NCBI RefSeq assembly: GCF_009602705.1 | Contig: NZ_VSWH01000001.1 | Span: 5,009,001-5,073,000, forward strand | Length of the DNA: 64,000 nucleotides | Source: Chryseobacterium vaccae | GTDB lineage: Bacteria; Bacteroidota; Bacteroidia; Flavobacteriales; Weeksellaceae | Reading direction: 5' to 3' | In this document: piece by piece, positions 62,244 through 64,000 of the stretch | How positions within the stretch are numbered: the stretch's first letter is position 1 | How the letters are laid out: every line of letters starts with the position of its first letter | Made by a program: the position numbers and the translations under genes | Notes under the pieces: model-generated | Databases searched by the model: none | What the model was told of the DNA's origin: nothing | The model's input: the letters and a program-made list of their open reading frames with translations, nothing else

Positions 62244-63512
62244 CTATTCCGGTTTTTCGTTCTCTGCCGGAGTGATTTTGAACTTCTTGGAAACCATCAT
62301 AATAATTACCCCTGCAATCATAAATGGAATGGAAAGTACCTGTCCTGTATTAAGTGCGCCCAATTGGATGAACTCATCGCCTTGAGGTTCTTTCAGGAAT
62401 TCAACAAAGAATCTTACTGCCCAAAGAATAATGAAAAACAGTCCGAACAACCATCCCTGCTGGTATTTTTTATTGGTTTTTCTGTACAATATCCATAATA
62501 AAATGAATAGACATATATACCCGAATGCTTCAAAAAGCTGGCTCGGGTAACGTGGTACAGTAACTCCGTATTCATCACTTTGCTGAGGGAAAAGAATAGC
62601 GAACGGAGAATTGGGATCTGCCGGTTTCCCAACAATTTCGGAATTGAAAAAATTTCCCAGTCTCACAAATGCTCCGCCTAAAGCAACTACAATTCCCAGT
62701 CTGTCATATACCCAGAACGGATTTTTTTTGATGACTCTGAATGAGTAGTATAAGGTGGTAAAGATCAGCGCAATCGTAGCTCCATGGCTGGCTAATCCCG
62801 AAAATCCTGTAAATTTAATCCCGTTTTTAGTGCTTATAGGTAAAAACACACTCCAGAAATCTTCTTTGAACAATTCCGGCTGATAGAAAATAACGTGACC
62901 AAGTCTTGCTCCGAGAATGGTTCCAATCAGCGTCCAGGTAAAAAGAGGCTCCAGATATTTTTGGTTGATGTTGTCAATCTTAAAGATTCTGGTCATCAGG
63001 ATATACCCGAATCCGAAAGCAAAAACAAACATCAGGCTATAGAAATGCAGGGTAAAAGATCCTATCTGGATTCCTTTTGATGGATCCCAGATTTTGAAAG
63101 ATGTTTCAAGGGCCACATGATCAGATTCAGTAATGGGTTTTGCAGATTTTACAGCGTATTTAAAATGTTTAATGTTGTCCTGGGTAACCTGACCTTCAAT
63201 CAGTTTGAAATCTTTATCAAAAAACTGATAATGAGCACTTTTATATTTCACCAGAGTCAGCATACTGTAATTGAGATATGCCGGTTCAAAACTAGACTCA
63301 TTCAGAATAACCAAAACATTTTTATCGGTTGGTTTTTCCGGAAAAGCACTAAGATCGTCGTTTTCTGTTGTAGAAAAAATCTTTACCGGAATGCTGCTTT
63401 CATTTACTTTTAACGTTCCGTCAGACAGGCCTCCCGGATATTCCTGTGCAAAAGCAATTTGCGTAAAAAAGGCAAAAATAAAGAGGTAAATTCTGAAAAA
63501 AGTAGTACTCAT
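62244..63512 (-). CDS. lgt: Prolipoprotein diacylglyceryl transferase with N-terminal extension
   Basis: 422 residues, whereas the family is about 260-290. Residues 1-22 are a signal peptide (FFTQIAFAQ) and about 23-145 form an unrecognised, probably periplasmic beta domain. From about residue 150 (IGSFTLHFYSLMFVF) the protein is a normal Lgt of about seven helices: SHG at 242-244, the signature RLGNFFNSE (284-292) and RYPSQLFEA. Lgt attaches diacylglyceryl to lipobox cysteines, of which several are encoded here. Co-transcribed with yidD 31 bases upstream. Confidence 0.94.
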   Translation of the reverse strand: MSTTFFRIYLFIFAFFTQIAFAQEYPGGLSDGTLKVNESSIPVKIFSTTENDDLSAFPEKPTDKNVLVILNESSFEPAYLNYSMLTLVKYKSAHYQFFDKDFKLIEGQVTQDNIKHFKYAVKSAKPITESDHVALETSFKIWDPSKGIQIGSFTLHFYSLMFVFAFGFGYILMTRIFKIDNINQKYLEPLFTWTLIGTILGARLGHVIFYQPELFKEDFWSVFLPISTKNGIKFTGFSGLASHGATIALIFTTLYYSFRVIKKNPFWVYDRLGIVVALGGAFVRLGNFFNSEIVGKPADPNSPFAILFPQQSDEYGVTVPRYPSQLFEAFGYICLFILLWILYRKTNKKYQQGWLFGLFFIILWAVRFFVEFLKEPQGDEFIQLGALNTGQVLSIPFMIAGVIIMMVSKKFKITPAENEKPE

Positions 63513-63543
63513 TTCTATTGATTTAATAGTTGATTTATTAATC

Positions 63544-63786
63544 TTATTTTTTGGGTGGAACAGGATCGTAGCCGCTGCCTCCCCAGGGATGACATCTTGA
63601 AATTCTTTTCGCTCCCAGCCAGAATCCTTTAAAAATACCGTGTACCTGAAGAGCTTTTACCATGTAATGAGAACAGGTAGGCTCGTAACGGCAGTTTTTG
63701 GGAAGCAGAGGCGAGATGAACCATTGGTAAAATTTTATCAAAATTACCAAAGGAAAAGTAATGATTTTATTGAATGTAAGTTTCAA
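63544..63786 (-). CDS. yidD: Membrane protein insertion efficiency factor
   Basis: 80 residues. [20 protein letters not shown] and the [13 protein letters not shown] block ([18 protein letters not shown]) are the YidD signature, with an amphipathic N-terminal helix. Helps YidC insert membrane proteins. Usually next to rnpA-yidC; here it precedes lgt. Confidence 0.95.
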   Translation of the reverse strand: MKLTFNKIITFPLVILIKFYQWFISPLLPKNCRYEPTCSHYMVKALQVHGIFKGFWLGAKRISRCHPWGGSGYDPVPPKK

Positions 63787-63824
63787 AACAATGCAAAAAT
63801 AGGGTAAAAAAATGAAAATTAGTT

Positions 63825-63832
63825 TAATTTTG
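63825..63832 (+). promoter_or_regulatory. -7 box for rarA
   Basis: TAATTTTG (TAnnTTTG), 56 bases before the TTG start. Confidence 0.4.
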
Positions 63833-63888
63833 TTAGAAGTTTCGGAGAACCAAAATCGGATTCTCTATTCAAAAAAAATAAAATTATC

Positions 63889-64000
63889 TTGAGCCAGAAT
63901 ATACCATTAGCCGAAAAATTAAGACCTAAAACATTAGATGAAGTTTTAGGACAGGAGCATCTTACCGGTGAAAAAGGCACGATCAGGAAAATGATCGAAA
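63889..64000 (+). CDS. rarA: Replication-associated recombination protein A (5' part)
   Basis: Only the first 37 residues are in the window. Start is TTG at 63889, as no ATG is in frame before the conserved SQNIPLAEKLRPKTLDEVLG. This N-terminus followed by GQEHLTGEKG is that of RarA/MgsA AAA+ ATPases (Holliday-junction related), which clear stalled forks. Walker motifs lie beyond the edge. Confidence 0.85.
   Translation, partial: MSQNIPLAEKLRPKTLDEVLGQEHLTGEKGTIRKMIE

Overview
The window looks like chromosomal DNA of a Flavobacteriia member, most likely Chryseobacterium or a close relative (Weeksellaceae). Supporting signs are a nearly canonical Chryseobacterium-type protein-glutaminase, Bacteroidota promoter boxes of the TTG-N19-20-TAnnTTTG type, type IX secretion genes (PorT, a T9SS sorting-domain protein), a GLPGLI-family protein, AT-rich spacers with strong hairpin terminators, and few Shine-Dalgarno sites. 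Most of the window is ordinary core genome. The accessory interest lies in small peptides, RNA elements and repeats.

Layout. 1-6.4 kb: tail of a ChaN-like gene, an exported deformylase-like protein with an altered metal ligand, a 247/249-bp tandem repeat, a peroxide-response cluster (nitroreductase-ohrR-ohr) with a palindromic operator, an SDR enzyme, and a secreted protein-glutaminase. 6.7-16.5 kb: lipB, then the trp operon on the minus strand (trpE-G-D-C-F, an IS200/RAYT-type insertion plus two uncharacterised genes, trpB, a DoxX-like membrane gene, trpA). It is preceded by a leader peptide with three consecutive Trp codons and an attenuator hairpin. 16.5-26 kb: two small membrane proteins, a cytochrome c lipoprotein, rlmF, lysS, a DfsB-like protein, cydAB and a T9SS cargo protein. 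26-39.4 kb: gyrB, two DUF3857 transglutaminase-like paralogs, a lipoprotein, a lipid kinase, a dicarboxylate symporter, ggt, a threonine-dehydrogenase-like epimerase and a degenerate polysaccharide deacetylase. 39.7-48.1 kb: metallophosphoesterase, FabH-like synthase, menG-porT, zapB-like/zapA, a probable 6S RNA, rny and an MFS transporter.

48.2-55.5 kb is the most unusual part. Three short genes, each with its own promoter and terminator, encode double-glycine-leader peptides whose cores share the cysteine spacing C-x-C-x-C-x9-C-x5-C(-x5-C). A fourth, unrelated Cys-rich GG-leader peptide lies at 55.3 kb. Between them are a YeiH-type exporter with its LysR regulator and a CLC-F-type antiporter gene preceded by a fluoride riboswitch. 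55.8-64 kb: gcvT, idi, a small HAD phosphatase, a SerA-type dehydrogenase, mscL, nnr, yidD-lgt (Lgt with a long exported N-terminal extension) and the start of rarA.

How they work together: the trp genes form one attenuation-controlled biosynthetic operon interrupted by a mobile element. ohrR-ohr-nitroreductase is a redox-sensing unit, cydAB is a respiratory unit, the riboswitch-CLC-F pair is a self-contained fluoride resistance unit, and zapA-6S-rny is a conserved housekeeping neighbourhood. No tRNA, rRNA, CRISPR array or prophage was seen. All calls come from reading the sequence; no database search was run.
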